From contig ML679962.1 of the NCBI GenBank assembly GCA_007922225.1, positions 36,409,863-36,473,862 on the forward strand: DNA of 64,000 nucleotides, in the 5' to 3' direction. Positions 48,829 to 62,989 of this stretch are shown in pieces. The notes beneath the pieces are model-generated. The model was given only the letters and a program-made list of their open reading frames with translations. It did not search any database and was not told the origin of the DNA. Both the position numbers and the translations under genes were made by a program. Source of the DNA: Emydura subglobosa. Taxonomy: Eukaryota > Chordata > Testudines > Chelidae. The number at the start of each line of letters is the position of its first letter. Within the stretch, counting starts at the first letter, position 1.

Positions 48829-50436
48829 TCATTTGATTGAAAGTTGGAAACATTTAATGGTTTCTAACACGCGTAATTTCAGAATCACATACTTCTTTAA
48901 AGAATTTCCCGATAAATGTTAGCTAGGTGCCCAGTCCAAGCATATTTAAATATACAGCCAATCTGGTGATTTCAAAGGATCTGGAAAAATCTGAAGGAAA
49001 GGAGGAAGTAAGCTTTCAGAATGATTAAGTGAATTAGAAATTAATATGCAGCACCAAGCTAATCTTTATAGTATAAACTCAACTGAAAAACCTTCCTAGA
49101 CAGGAAATGCCAGTCATGGGAACTAAAGTAGAGATTCCTGCTGATATTGGACAGAGAACGTGTCGGGGTTTTGAAATCAATCTCCTCTTCGCTGGATCAT
49201 TTCTCTTCTACTCCTAAGAGGCTACATTATGTACAGCTATGTCAACCACCAAGCCCCATGACTTTGCTAATAAGGAACTCAAAGAATGTTTCCGTTTTCC
49301 CCAAAAATGTTCTGTGTGTGTTCGTCTTTGTTTGTACTGGAGCACTTTGAAGACTAAAATTTGAACTTCGACATACTTGTTACATTTTAACAGCGTTTAA
49401 ATTCAAACCGGGCCAAAGATATTTCCCCCCCCCCTCCTTTTAACAGCTTCTGACTCTAAATGTTATTCCTTTGAGGATTAAAACACAGAGGCATGCTTTA
49501 TTAAAATTATTTATTGAATGTGAGTCACCAGAAAGCACAGGTCAGAATTGCAAATATCCAGTGGCAAGTGTTAAAGAATAAGTCCCCTTGTGTTTTATAT
49601 ACAGTGTTATGGGAAACGGCTTGAACCCCACCCAAGAGTTCCAAAGGTATTTACCATACTGCTCGAGTTTAGGGCTATAGTCAGTGCACCCAGAGCCCAT
49701 CTTGAAGTTCGGATTTAAACTCATGTCTCATATTTAGCTATTTTTATTAGAGACTTGAGGTTCTTCTTTATCAACTTTGCAAACTCCTTCACCCATTTGC
49801 TTGGGGCGAGTAAAATTATTTTTGACAGGTGAGTAAAATATCACTTAGTCTTTATTATACTCAGTCATCATAGTAAGGAGAGGACAAGTAGATGTTTGAC
49901 CCCTAGTAAATTATCACAGGCATTTTACTTCGCTCCTTTACGGTATATAGGCATCTGTCTCCATGTAAAACGCAGTATTGTCACAGAATGGCCAAAACCA
50001 AACAGATTTTCACCCCCACACACATTTTTTCCCCCTACATATCCCTATTCAGACCTTCGAGGCAAACCATTTGCAGTGATGTCACTCCTTGATCAGACCT
50101 AATAAAAGCCATGATTTCCTTTTCTTCGAACTCTCTCGCCACTTACTCAGCACCAGATTTGCTTTTGATTGGTCACGATAGCTATATGTTGTAATAGGAC
50201 CACATGCCATGGATCCAAATTGTATAGCATGGTATGTTTTTATGTAACTCATAACCGTAAGTGATGTGAAGGCTTCTCCATGCCTACTGAGGTTTCTGTA
50301 TCGCTACGTCTGCGGGGCACCCTTCCACTTCCCCCAAGTTAGGGTTGGTAAGAGAACACACCTTCTGTCAGGCTTACAGAAAATTACAGCTTCTCAGATA
50401 CTGTGCTTGGTATGAAAAAGAGGAGAATTGAAGCTC

Positions 50437-50800
50437 TCCAAAGCTTAGAATACCACCTTGTGCAGGCATCCCGGTCCGTCTCACATGTTAAGCCATATCG
50501 GGCCTGCACGGTATTTGGATGAGAGACCTGTACAGAACACCTAGGAAGTGGTGATGGTGATTCATTACACTCTTCTTTTGAACCAATGGATATGTATGCT
50601 GCCTTGAGACACTAAACCGCTGGAGAGGCTGGCTTTGGATGAGATTAAACAAAAGGTCCAGTCCATTTGCTGTGGTTAAAAATGCCCTGGCACTCGTAAG
50701 AGTAGAGGGTATAGCCTTTAACTCCTATGCCAGTTCCAACTTGTATCATGGCATCGTTTTTTGCATTATGGTCACATGTGAAAGCCCCAAACCAAATCGG
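50437..50800 (+). mobile_element. 5S rRNA-derived SINE
   Basis: The head (50437-50560) follows 5S rRNA from ataccaccttg (5S cataccaccctg), through ccggtccgtct and ttaagcc, to tcgggcctgcacggta and tttggatgagagacc (5S C-box ttggatgggagacc). The body (about 50636-50740), ggatgagattaaacaaaaggtcc...gtggttaaaaatgcc...tcgtaagagtag, matches the conserved central region of the SINE3/AmnSINE-type group. The head carries a Pol III internal promoter in origin. It is a retroposon, not a 5S gene, because the 5S helices are broken. The exact family is not decided. Confidence 0.82.
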
Positions 50801-50981
50801 GGCCCTAAAGATCTTAGTCTCAGAATCAGAAGGCAGTAAAAGAACCCCAAATGTATTGAGCTTTTTAAAAAAAATCTTACTTAAAGAATCTCATTATTTT
50901 TGCAGCCTGACTTTTTCTTTTTTTTCTTAAACATTTGGGGTTGGCAATACTGAAATGTAAAAACCACTTATTATGGACACC

Positions 50982-50986
<5 letters not shown>

Positions 50987-51015
<29 letters not shown>
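50987..51015 (+). repeat. (TG)n microsatellite
   Basis: Perfect TG dinucleotide run of 29 bp, about 340 bp upstream of exon 3. Confidence 0.98.
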
Positions 51016-51017
<2 letters not shown>

Positions 51018-51303
51018 ACTTCATGATAGTCCATGTTTCAAAACAACTTTTTGAAATACTGCAGTGTTTTTCCAGTTTGCTGGCCTTTTGTCTTGGTATT
51101 AAATTATGCATGGAAAGAGATTTGAGTCATTCACGTCTTATCATTGATCAAATATGAACAAAAATTATGAGAAATAAGAACATTTCTGAAGGAGAACTTT
51201 CAGCACTTAAGTGATGTTCCACTGAGCCCTTTTAGCTTTCAATTTAATTTGTGTTATTGTCGTTGTTGAATTACAGAAGGAAATATTTGAAAAGCTTGTG
51301 TAA

Positions 51304-51756
<453 letters not shown>

Positions 51757-53126
51757 TAAGTTTGATACTTACTCTCATCCCAGGAGCCTGGTTGGCAGGT
51801 GTTGGGGTGTGCTCATGACGGTCCCAGTTTGGCAAAGCACTTAGGTGTGTACTTGCCGTTAAGTCTATACATAAAAACTTTGCTGGCTCAGGTCCTATCT
51901 CTTTGGAAATGGACAAAAAATAAATCCCATCTTTCCTGGAGGGTAGAGGCTGAATGAGTTACTGAGTTAAATGCTGTCATAGTCTAGGGATATTGGCTGC
52001 CTGGCAGTAATTTTAGTATTACCAGGTAATTCAGATTCAAACAACTGATGTTGTCTAGTCGGCTTCTTGTAGTGCCTCTGAAACCCCTAGATTAGGTTCC
52101 GTGCAACAGGCACAAGTGGCAATTAAAAGGAGTGCTTGAAACAAAATTATTTGTATCATAAGGTTTCTGAAATTCCGCTTCTTGCATCACTCTGAAGCCT
52201 AAAATGTCTGTTGTATCAGTGTGAAGTGATGGAAACAGCTACAAGCATGGTTGTCATCACTGGGTTTTGCGATCTGATACAGTTCACCGTTTACGTTTTC
52301 AGCCATGTTAAGCATTTTTACACGCTTGACTTCACTGTGTGACGCTCAGGCTTTCAGCTACTTGTTATTTATACTGTGATAATGCCTAAGAATCCCAGTG
52401 ATCAATGAAGACCCCATTGGTAGGTGAGTTCAAACACAGTATGTGTCACTTTGAACTCCTTGAGTAGAATTCTGAAGGAATTCTTTATCTGCAGTGGAAC
52501 AAAAATGTAAACAAATCTCTTACTTGAATATCTTATCTTGTATAAGAATTTATAAATTCCACTTGTGCATCACTTTCAAACATGAAATGACCGAAACAGT
52601 TCAATGAATATTTCCAACACCTTCCATAAAACACTTTGGAGTGGTTAAGAATGCTTTTTGTATTGAATCTGACTTGTTAGAGGAATCTCGTAAGGTGATC
52701 GTGTATAATAACAAATACCGGTGATTTCAAGTTAAGTGTAAATTCATTTCCCAGGAACTGGAAAATCTAATATCAACACTTAATCACACAGGGGAATTCT
52801 GTTCCCATCAACCTGGTTACAAAGTGCCTGATAAACCAGACTGAAAGCTAGTTAAGATGCAAAGCAAGTCACAGGAGTTTGAACCACACTATAAGTGACA
52901 GAAATTTTTTAAAAGCCTCTTGAAATATCCTGCAGACTTCTTTAAAAGTGCAAATACAGTATTGGAGGCAATACCGAGTATTCTTTAAGCGAAGTAATCA
53001 TTCAAATTGCTTTTACTTACAAGAACAATATTAATATACAGCAACCTAACATTTGCTTCTATGCTCATTTTTCTTAGGCAAAAACCAAACAACCAAAACT
53101 CACTTAAATATATTCCACCCTATGAT

Positions 53127-53128
<2 letters not shown>

Positions 53129-53186
<58 letters not shown>

Positions 53187-53260
53187 GAGGGGGTGGGGGG
53201 GGTGGGTGTGGGTGTGAGAGAGTGAGTGTGAGTGTGTGAGGGGGGTGAGGCGGGGGAAAG
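53129..53260 (+). repeat. (GT)n(GA)n microsatellite with G-rich tail
   Basis: Perfect GT from 53129 to 53168, then GA to about 53185. A tail of GGGAGGGGGTGGGGGGGGTG type follows, then gtgag repeats to ggcggggg near 53256. The ORF through it is a repeat artefact. Confidence 0.97.
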
Positions 53261-56227
53261 GTTAGTAAGGGAACATCTTGGTTTCCAGAGGGGGATTATA
53301 AATAAATAACAAGCAGTTTTACTTATTTTGACATCTTGAAAGTGTCTCTTTGTACCAGAAGATTAATACTATATATACATTTCCCCTTGGCGTATACCAC
53401 TTCTTTCACGGAACGATGCTTTGCTGCACATAGCTCTACAATATGTAGACGCTTCTCAGTTGATAAATTACATGCAGTCATTTATGAGAGTCAGCGTAGG
53501 AAATAAGTGCTATTCAAGGCCTCCAGTTGCTTCAGATGAAAAGTCCAAGGACTGAATGGGGTGGGGGAGGACCGAGGTTCCTTCTTTTCTTCAGGTCACG
53601 GGTGAGGTATGTTGACTAGGTAGGATGGAGGGAAGCTTCCAAGTCTGCTACCTGTGCTGTGTTGGCCGAGGGCTTCTGTTGCTGTCATTCTAGCATTTTT
53701 CAGTGTCACTAAATTCGCTGTGAATGTTATTTAGGGATGGGGGAAATGATTTCCCTGTGTATAGTGAAGATAGTTAGCATTCTATACTTAGGTTAATTCC
53801 AGTGGGAAGTCTATGAGCTAAAAAGTGTGGTATAGCTGGTTAAGGAGTTGAGGATGACAACCTAACGTGATAGACCGTAAATGTGCCTGAGTGACAGATG
53901 TTGTTTATCTTTTATATTCTATTGGATCAGAATCGATCAGAATGTCTTATGACTCAACTCCGTGCAACCACGGCTACAGTTCCTGCATCTGTTGTGAATC
54001 AAGCTCTTGAACTCAAGGTGGCGTCATGAATTTTTGCCTTTGAAGCTTCTTGAGTATAGAATTGCATTGAATTCTAGAATTAATTGCTTGAGTTTACAAG
54101 GTTAAGCAGGAAAATATTCAGCTGCAAAAATAGTTCTCCCCAGAGAATCACCATTGGGTTACATTTTAGAAGTTCCCATTGTAAATTGTACAGCAGATTT
54201 CCTTTCATAACCAATGATAGCAATCCATGCTGATGAATGCCTTTCTGGGCAATTCCAAAGTTGTATGGCTAGCTGTAATGATTCAAGGTGGAATACCTTT
54301 GATTGGTGATATTTTGGTCTCTTCAGCGGAAATATAATTTGTTTCTACAACATGGGGTAGAAAACTATATGAAATAAAATATTTTTGTGATATGTTTTCA
54401 TAACATTTGGTGGCTTTTATTTTGTTTTCCACATTATTTATAGATTAATTCAACATTACTAAGCTCTATATAATTGCTCCGTTAGTTTTATTGTTTGTCT
54501 AGTGTTTTACTAACTCCAGAAGATGGGGCATTTGTTTATAATGTGAATTAAATTGATATCTGAGGCTTAAATCTCTTCTATTTTTGCTGAACAAAAATGG
54601 CCAGAGTAGTGAAAATTAGTGCTGCTTTTTATCGTTGTTTTGTGTGTAACCAGTAAGTTGGAAAAATGTTTAGATGAATATTCTCCAGATGAGAGAGAAT
54701 TACCGTTGTGAAGTCCAGCTGTTTTCTCTTCCACATAGTGTTGTAGATGAGAGCAAAGAGACCTTTACAGTAGTGTGGACTGGATGATTTTTTAAAAAAC
54801 TCTGTAATTTTCACATATTTTTGAAGGAAGAAACATGAATTTGGAATGTGATTGTCTTGGGTGGAAAAGAAAAGAGGTAACATTGAAAGGCTCCAAATAC
54901 ATTAATTTATTTTAAGCTAAAATTTAACAAATGAAGAAAATTAGTAAATACAAAAAGCCACATCCTGCTGTTCTAATATAGCTACGATAGTATCTATGTC
55001 CATTTTCACAGGAGCACGTTTCATCCTTGTTGTAATGTGTAGTTTAAAGACAGAAACCATAAAATAATCTCCAAACTGTACGTAAGAAATGCAAGTGATG
55101 CGTCTTCTTCTAGAGTTGGAGGGCTTCACCGCTGAAGATTACGTCCTGTGAGCCCAAAGTACAAAATTCCCTGAATATGCTCTGAACAATAGCAAAAAAG
55201 AATTTTAGCAGAGAAAAAAGTCATGTCATTTCTGCCTTTCTGGGTGTAGGCAGATGTTTTACTCTGCAGTTGATTTTCACCAGTTTGCCTATTAACGATT
55301 ATAAAATCAGGCTTCTGATCTTTTGATCAACTCTCTTGAAGACGGGTATGTTTCTCTCTATCCACACTTCCCCTTAGCAGTGGAGGGAGGGAAATCTAGC
55401 CATTATGCAATGACTTGGGTATTACTGAACCCTTGACAAGCATTGAAATCAACAGGGTTAAATTGCTACCAAACCTTGACATTTCCTGCCCTAACCAGGA
55501 GGGCTTTTTTGGGGGGGGAGGGGCGAAGAGGGGAAAATGTATAAGCCAGGAGTACTGAGTGACTAAGGAGGACTAGAACTTGATATTTTGTCATTCATAA
55601 ACTTAAGAAATGTTCCCCTAATTAATAACACATGGTGCGCACACGTTCGTTGTTGTGCTAAACATCTTTGTGTTATCCAGCACATCTTGTCATGGTTTAT
55701 GATACTTTGCTTATTTACCAGTTTGCTTGTGCAACTTTGCCTTCAAGGGCAAAGTGCAGGGGGATTTTAATACTTTGCCCGTGGCTGCATGCACTGTGAA
55801 AATGAACAGCTAGTTAGCCAGAGAGAGTTCAGTGGCTGAGCTCTCACTGGCATGATGCGGGGTCAGTTTAATCCACAGATTAAAAAGCAAGAAGGGTTTT
55901 AGATACAGTCTCAGAAATGAGGATGTATTAGAGGCCTGAGGACAAAGCTGAATGAGGTGCCGGTACCAAAATCATTGTTTGCAGACACTGAAGACCTGAA
56001 TTCCCTAAAGTATCAGGGTTTAAAGTTGCTCTGTTGTCTCATATATAGGGAAACTATGGCTGTGTGTCCAAGAGCTTGTTCAGAAATATAGACTTTAAAC
56101 AAATAAAACTGAAGAGTTTAAGAGAACCGATCTGTTGGATATGTCTTAATCCCTTCTAAAAGATACTTGAATGATATCCTTGCATACATTTTTCATCCAG
56201 CCCTTAGCTAAATTTATCACCCTCTCC

Positions 56228-56249
56228 ATTTTTTTTTTTTTTTTTTTAC
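56228..56249 (+). repeat. Poly-T run
   Basis: About 20 T in a row; no recognisable retroposon body next to it. Confidence 0.85.
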
Positions 56250-59200
56250 AATGAATTCAAAATGATTTAGGAAGTTGCTTCAATAAAGACATGGTATCCT
56301 GAGGCATAGTATATTTGATTTATAGTATATCTTCTTTATATTGTACCTGAGGAAAAATATTTTTCTCCTTACTTGGTAATCAGAGAAGTAATTTAGTAAT
56401 TTGCTAGTTTGGCTTTCCAATATTTGTTTTACAAGAGAACTGGCTGATCAAAGTTGTACGTTAGTGTCTTTTATCTGAATGTTCATGTGCCATCAACTGT
56501 ATTTTTCTGAGCTGTGCTCCTGCAGCCTCTGCAAATTTGCACTGATATACCAGTTTTCCAGCATTTGCCTGCCACTGTGGAATGTGACCTTTCCAATGTT
56601 TGTGGTAAATTATGAAAACGGAATACGTGCTCATATAACGTTTCAGCTGCAAATGTTTATGCTCTCGGAGTAGCAAGAGTTATATGCCAATAAAAGCGGT
56701 TGTGGTGCTTGAAACAGGCTTTCTTTCAGCACTTAAGGGCCCTGTCTGTTTTATTTGAAAAACAAAGCAGTTTGAAGTTATAGATAGTGAACTTTAGGTC
56801 AAAATTGTATATCAGAAATTGCATTCGAATTTGAAGTCCTGACCAGATGTATGGAACGAGTGCAGTTTTTCCTTAAATGACACACCTACCATGTGACATC
56901 AGCTGACACATGCAAGAAAATTGCAAGTGAGGAAGAAACTCCCCGAATGCTTGGTTGGTGGAATGGCTATGTAACTTGCAACAATAACATTAATGAAACG
57001 TGTAGGGGAAGCGGGGAGTGAATATTCTTTAAAACATCGATATAAAATAATTGTTAAAGTGCCAGGTAATGCACCTTTCCAACTAGCCATTTTCATTGTA
57101 GATAATTTGCTGGATTCTTTCTCCAAATTCCTCTGTCACAAACTGCATCGTCTCTAATGAGGTATCCGTTAACCATGAGGTGAAGGGCTGCACTTGGAAA
57201 GACAGCTGCTCCTTTGACCTACCCAGACTCAGGGATTGGAATGACTATGGCTCCACAGAGCTATTTTGCTGGCTGGGCTTTCCCCTTCTCCCTCCTGATG
57301 GCTGAACGTGGATCAGGTATTGACACACAGAAAGGAGGAGGGAAAAGGCAGAAATAAAAGTGCTGCCAAGGGCAACCATATTTCCCACATGGTGGTGATG
57401 CTGAATGTAACCAAGGGTGCTGAGTAAATGGAAACTAAAAGCTCAGTTACGGTATGGTCATATCTTCCTTTGTGCAGACCTCCCATTTGCTTTGTTTGGG
57501 ATTCCGCTGTGAATTGGAGGGAGTGTGTCCTAAACTTATTCTCCCCAGATGAGTTGACGGGGCCATACACTGGACGTTGGAATCTCTGAGCAAACATTGA
57601 TAGTTAAATCACAGTTGAAATTAAATGGTCTGGCCTTGTCATTTGGGTGCTTTTCGAAGAGACTAGTAAAGGCTGATACTTCGTGGGCAACTGAGCGCCA
57701 GAAAACCCAGCCCAGGGGACTAGAAGAAATCGTGCTGACGTGGTGAAGGGCAGAGTCTAAATGCAAGGGCATTGCCATGTCATCCTTGGGGCAAGCTGCA
57801 AGCAACAAAGCGAAATGGAGGGCGGCCATGCATGAGGGCATTGTGTCCTGTGTGCCAAGGGCAAAGATCAATGTAGAACACAATACCAAGCAGGACCCAC
57901 ATCAAAGACGACCCTGACTGGTCCTGCCAAGAATGTTGTCGCATCTGTGTCTCTTGTACCAGTCCTGTTGACCATCTGAGGGACCATGCTAGGCATGACC
58001 TTCAAAGTATGTTGTAGCAGCAGTCATCACGGATTTAATGGTCTGCACGTGAGTCTGCGTGTATGTGGCTTTCTTTAGTTTGTGCTTTTATGTCTGTACC
58101 GAGGATATTTTTCGGATCAGGTTTTATCTCTCCAAGGAGCAAAAGAGAGGCAAATGTTAAGCTTGGTCTCTAAAGTACAATTCTATTTTAAAGTGCTAAT
58201 TGCCCTTGATGAAATTAAAATGGAATATTGCCTATTCGCTTTAATTAGAAGTGGGGGAGTGTTTATTTAAAAGAATGCTTCATTGTCGTTGAAGAAAACA
58301 TCATCCAGAGCAGTGACATTCTATTTTAGTGGTGCAAGAAGTAGGCGTTGGCATTTATTATAGGTTTGCAAAAGCATTAATGGAATGACTTCATCTCTGT
58401 GGAGAGATTCCCTTTTCTAGCCATTCAGAAGCATTTGCTGAAATGGCATCTGCTTTATATTCTGAATCTGAGCTATGAGCTCTGATCTGCTTTCACATAG
58501 ATTCTCGGAGTCCATCAGTAGTTGCCAGAAATTAAGGGGGGAGAGGACGGTATGCACACTATCAAATTGTCTAGCCTCACTTGCTCACATCCCATGATTA
58601 CCATTAAACAGAAGAGACCTCGGCTTGACTTTATAGATCTAAAATGAAAGGGAATAGTTTTACTGAGGCAGGCTAAGACAATGGACGCACACTACCTAGG
58701 TAGAGCCAATTATCTTCTAAGATTGCATGCCGTTTAACATATAATGCAATAACAGTAAACTAGGTGGGTCGAACAAACAATGTGTTGAATCTCAGGAGTT
58801 CTGCTATTTCTCTCCGTCCATTTGACATCTGCCTGCATAGAAAAGAGAAATCTGTAAGTAGGGAATGGAGCATTATGTGCTGTCTTGAACTGTCGTTTAC
58901 ATGTAGGCGAATATAACTTAAAAAGAGAAATCTACACAAAACCTAAAAAAATGCATGAAAAGAAAAGGCAAAAAATTATGGGGAGGCAGAGTAATACCTT
59001 GAACTTGAATAGCTGCACCAGACCACAGTGTGCTTAATCCTGCAGTTAAGTTCGTTTTAATGACTCCTGTACTGACGGAGCAGTGATGTTGGTTAAATAT
59101 TGCAGGGGAAGATTTAATTCCAAAATATTTTCACTGGATATTTTTTTTTTAAATGGAAACATCTCAGTCTTGTCTTTCATAACATACTTATCGTTGGGAC

Positions 59201-59982
59201 CTGCATTGGACAGGGCAATGGCATTACGCACTTGAGACGAGGAAACATTGTAAAAGTGAAACCACATTTCTGTCTACAAAATGAAGAACGTCTTTGACCT
59301 GCTTGCATAAGTATTGGCTGTGAGATTCTGCTCATCAAACCCTAAACAAAATGGGCTTGGAGTCTGTATAATTTAATTTCATGATTTCTTTTCAAAACAA
59401 AAAAGCTATTCCTTTTTGTAGAGAAAGTTGTTGCAGTTTCCCAAGCCTTTTCTCAGAGTAATTTATAATTTAAAATTTGTAATTTAATGGGAGGCCAAAT
59501 TAGTTTTTGTAAAAGAGTTGTCTTAGGAACCCCGAAGATTAATTGAAAATTTTCACTGGATTTATTTTAAAATGTTTGATTTTAAACATTTTCCTGCAGT
59601 GAATGGCAGCTCTATGAGAAGTAAACGAAAAATTCAACTGACAGATCTATTCTACCTGCACACGCTTAAATGGAATACAAACATTAAACAAGCAGCATTT
59701 ACTGTGGAAAGGCTTTCAAAATCCTGTCCTTTTTTTAAATAAAATGAGATGTTAATACCAAGTAAGAGAATTTGTTAAAAACCTGCTTCATAATGTGACA
59801 GTCTTTTTAACTTCCTTACAGATTTGTATAGGATCAGATTGAAAACATGAAATTTTGTGAACTTTAAATTTTAGATTAAAATGTATAGATGCTGTTTGGT
59901 TTTTTAAAATGCTATGGCTGGTGGGGTGTCTTACAAATTTTACAAAACTGCTTATAGATAAAAAAAAAAAATATTTAAAAAT

Positions 59983-60115
59983 AAGATCTTGATCCTGCAA
60001 ACCATTAATCAGACTATTCTGTGAGTAAAGCTACATAACGTGATTGATTCTAGTGGGATTACTTGTGGTAAAGTGAAGCGTGTGCATAAGTGTTTACAAT
60101 GTCAGGACTAAAACT
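59983..60115. mobile_element. Palindromic MITE remnant (gatcctgcaaacc)
   Basis: gatcttgatcctgcaaacca on the left, ctgtgagtaaagctac and ctagtgggattacttg in the middle, and gcataagtgtttacaatgtc on the right follow the palindromic gatcctgcaaac/gtttgcaggatc family. Confidence 0.5.
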
Positions 60116-60279
60116 GTGATTTTATTTAAAACGTTTCTCTTAGTGATGAAGGTCATTTCAAAAGAAAATTGTTTCAGGGTTAAGGATGAAAGGAGATCCA
60201 CATTGGGACCTTTTTAAAACACACAGACCAACATTTTACAAGTTCTAAGGGTAGGCTCTGAACCCCATATTTAGCCATG

Positions 60280-60350
60280 TAAGGTGGGATTTTCAAAAGC
60301 ACCTAAGTGATTTAGGTCACAAGTCCCAAAGACTTCAGACTCAAGCCCTG
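60280..60350. mobile_element. Small MITE (family B copy)
   Basis: ggtgggattttcaaaagcac then ctaagtgatttaggtcacaa; half of the element type at 5202-5345. Confidence 0.45.
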
Positions 60351-60409
60351 ATACAATAGCATAGCCTGATTGAAGCATTTTAGCTTTCTTAACTTGTAGC
60401 AGTTCACTC

Positions 60410-60765
60410 CGTCTGCAAAAGAGAAGAGTGAGGGGGGATTTGATAGTGGCCTTCAACTACCAGGATGGAGCTAGGCTGTCCTCAGTGATGGCAGATGACA
60501 GAGAACAAGGAGCAACGGTCTCAAGTTGCAGTGGGGGAGGTCTAGGTTGGATATTTGGAAAAACATTTCCATTAGGAGGGTGGTGAAGCACTGGACTGGG
60601 TTACCTAGGGAGGTGGTGGAATCTCCTTCTTTAGAGGTTTTTAAGGTGAGGCTTGACAAAGCCCTGGCTGGGATGATTTAGTTGGGGCTGCTCCTGCGTT
60701 GAGCAGGGGGTTGAACTAGATACCTCCTGAGAGCCCTGCCAACCCTAATCTTCTGTGATTCTTTG
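60410..60765 (+). mobile_element. CR1 LINE 3' end (sense)
   Basis: Contains gagggggga...tagtggccttcaactacc, agtgggggaggtctaggttg, gatatttggaaaaacatttc, ccattaggagggtggtgaag, tggaatctccttctttagag and gttgaactagatacctcctg. It ends with the CR1-specific attctttg-type tail near 60763. Sense to GPC4, 5'-truncated. Confidence 0.92.
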
Positions 60766-61096
60766 AGAAGGTGATGCTGGTTGCACATATAGCATGGGCT
60801 ATTTACATATCAACTTTGCGTGTGAGTTGTGGTGTTGTCACAGTAAGGGTGTTAATGAGCCCTTGACTTGTCTCCTTCCAGCCTAGGTGAGCATTTTAAG
60901 TCTGAAGCGTCTTAGCAGAAGAAATCTCCCTGTAAAATCAGAAATGTAACCAGTAATTAAGAAACGAATTGAAGAAGTGGATACAAAATACCTGCTTCAG
61001 CAATATAAGATTATAAAATGGGAAGAGAGAAACCAGCAACGTATAAATAAAAAGTATTGAATTTTTTTTAATGGTCTTAAAAAACCATCAGTTTAA

Positions 61097-61114
61097 ACAC
61101 ACACACACACACAC
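61097..61114 (+). repeat. (AC)n microsatellite
   Basis: 18-bp AC run. Confidence 0.95.
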
Positions 61115-61231
61115 CGCAAAAACCATTTTTTTATCCATTCTAGTGAGCAAGAATGGTGTGATTTGGCCCAGAGTGTTGATATAGAGAATATATGAAATAT
61201 TTTTGGGTAGCTGAAGAGTTGTTTACTTGTC

Positions 61232-61261
61232 GTGTGTGTGTGTGAGAGAGAGAGAGAGAGA
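61232..61261 (+). repeat. (GT)n(GA)n microsatellite
   Basis: GT repeats pass directly into GA repeats, the same compound arrangement as at 53129 but without the G-rich tail. Confidence 0.95.
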
Positions 61262-62989
61262 ATCAGTTTGCAAGAAGCGAGCTTGTGACCAATGCTAAGA
61301 CTGGTGACAAGACACGTCCGTTAAGAACTTTAAATCCTCCCACTTGACGAAGTGTAGAGACATGGGCAAATTGTCTTTTACATGACGAAACCAGGCTGCA
61401 ATGGATTGCTGTGGTGGCATAAAACACCATAGAGAGTAAATAAAATTTCACAGGATGAAAGAAAGGGCCTGGAGTGCATTGATTCCTATTGTCAGCCTTT
61501 ACAAAGTGCATGCAGCATAATGGACCACCTGAGCTTGTATCTACTAATGGAAAGCCTCTTCAACAACTAGAGCTTTCTTTGGGACTCAGGTTTATTAGAG
61601 AGGGGATTATTTGGTTCTGAGGGTCACTCCAGAGTAGAGTTTGAGTGAACTTGAGTTTCTTTCCAAGATAAACACATACCCAGCACAGAAGATCTGGGTT
61701 TACTGTTACATACGATTGTGTTTTAGGGGCTTGCACCTGGCATTGCAGAGTGAGCATTACAGACTTGTGAAGAAATGCCAAGACAGCATTTGGCACATCC
61801 TATTGACAGATCAATAGGCTGGACAGTTGGGCTGGGCTTGGTGCTGGCCTCTCGCCAGCGGTTTGATGAGCTTTTCATTGCAGTAATACTCAGCAGTGAA
61901 GCATTTCGAGTTGTGGCCATGTGGGGTAATTATTTAAAATCTCCAGCCTAACAGTCTCTTATAAATGAGCCCTACTTGTTTCTTTGTTACCTTTTGAAAG
62001 TGTAAAATGCCAGAATTTGGATAGACAGATTCCTTCCCCCCCTCTCTTTGTCTGTAGTGGCAAATCTAAAAACAATCTCTCATCTGATAGTTCAGTAGTA
62101 TCTTAGTCATGACTTCCATAGAGAGCACTATGGTCTGAGGTTTAAAAATAGCACCGTTTTTGTGTTGGTTTTCACAGGTTAAACAGATCTCCTTAGTATT
62201 AGTGAGGCCTATTGCCTGCAAAGATATAGAAGGGAGGATGCACAAACGTGTTGACTTTTATCGTACTGAGTCTTCTGCTCAAAAGTGGAAAGCTGTGCGC
62301 AAAAATCCACAAAACCACCAAACACGTGAAACACCAAGAGAGAAATGAGATCAAGTGATGTGTGTGAGAATAGCAGTCCAATTCATATCGCAGCCACATG
62401 GCGCTGGGGTGGTAAATTGGGAAGTGCGAGAACTGTGAGGCGTGAGTACTGAAACAGATAAAGTGCAGTCTTGAAGGAAAGATGTTTGTACGTGACTTGA
62501 GGCTTAATGATGTCTAGTGACCCGTCTTCGACAGGCAGTGAGACGGCACTGGTGCTTGCCACTGAATGGAATGAAACACGGAACTTTTGGCCAACGGAAA
62601 ACTAAACTTGGTGATGTTTAAATCCCCCTTCTCTGGGTGTGGGAAATTGTGTGAGTTCTCCCCCAGAATAACTCTTTTATTATGGAAGTAGAAACCATCT
62701 GGCTAGCAGATGAGACCTTTCCTGTTGTCCTTAGTTTTCCTATCGTATCATCTGATTTTGTTCTTCCATATTCCTCTAGCCCTTCCCAGTGTGTAGACTG
62801 GTTCTTCTCTGAGGCACTGGTGCTTGCGTAAGAGAGAGCTTTCTTGTGGAATATAGTCTTCTCGTGCCAAATCTTTAAGTCTAGATATTTTAAAGCGTCA
62901 AAACCAAGTTGTTTTTTTCTACCCACTTCCCTTAGTGCATTGTGCTCTGCCAGATTAGGCTAAGATTTTATAAGGTATATAAGGGTTTC

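Noticed and set aside
50437..50560. Possible 5S rRNA gene
   Set aside because: Too diverged, helices broken, and fused to a SINE body; no gene-like terminator directly after position 120.
53007..53225. ORF with repeated Cys-Val and Arg-Glu
   Set aside because: Translation of the GT/GA microsatellite.
57313..57889. Overlapping minus-strand ORFs of 94 and 117 codons
   Set aside because: No family recognised, no splice or promoter context, and the frames contradict each other; I cannot support a gene.
61097..61261. CRISPR-like spaced repeats
   Set aside because: Simple dinucleotide microsatellites; no direct repeats with unique spacers occur anywhere in the window.
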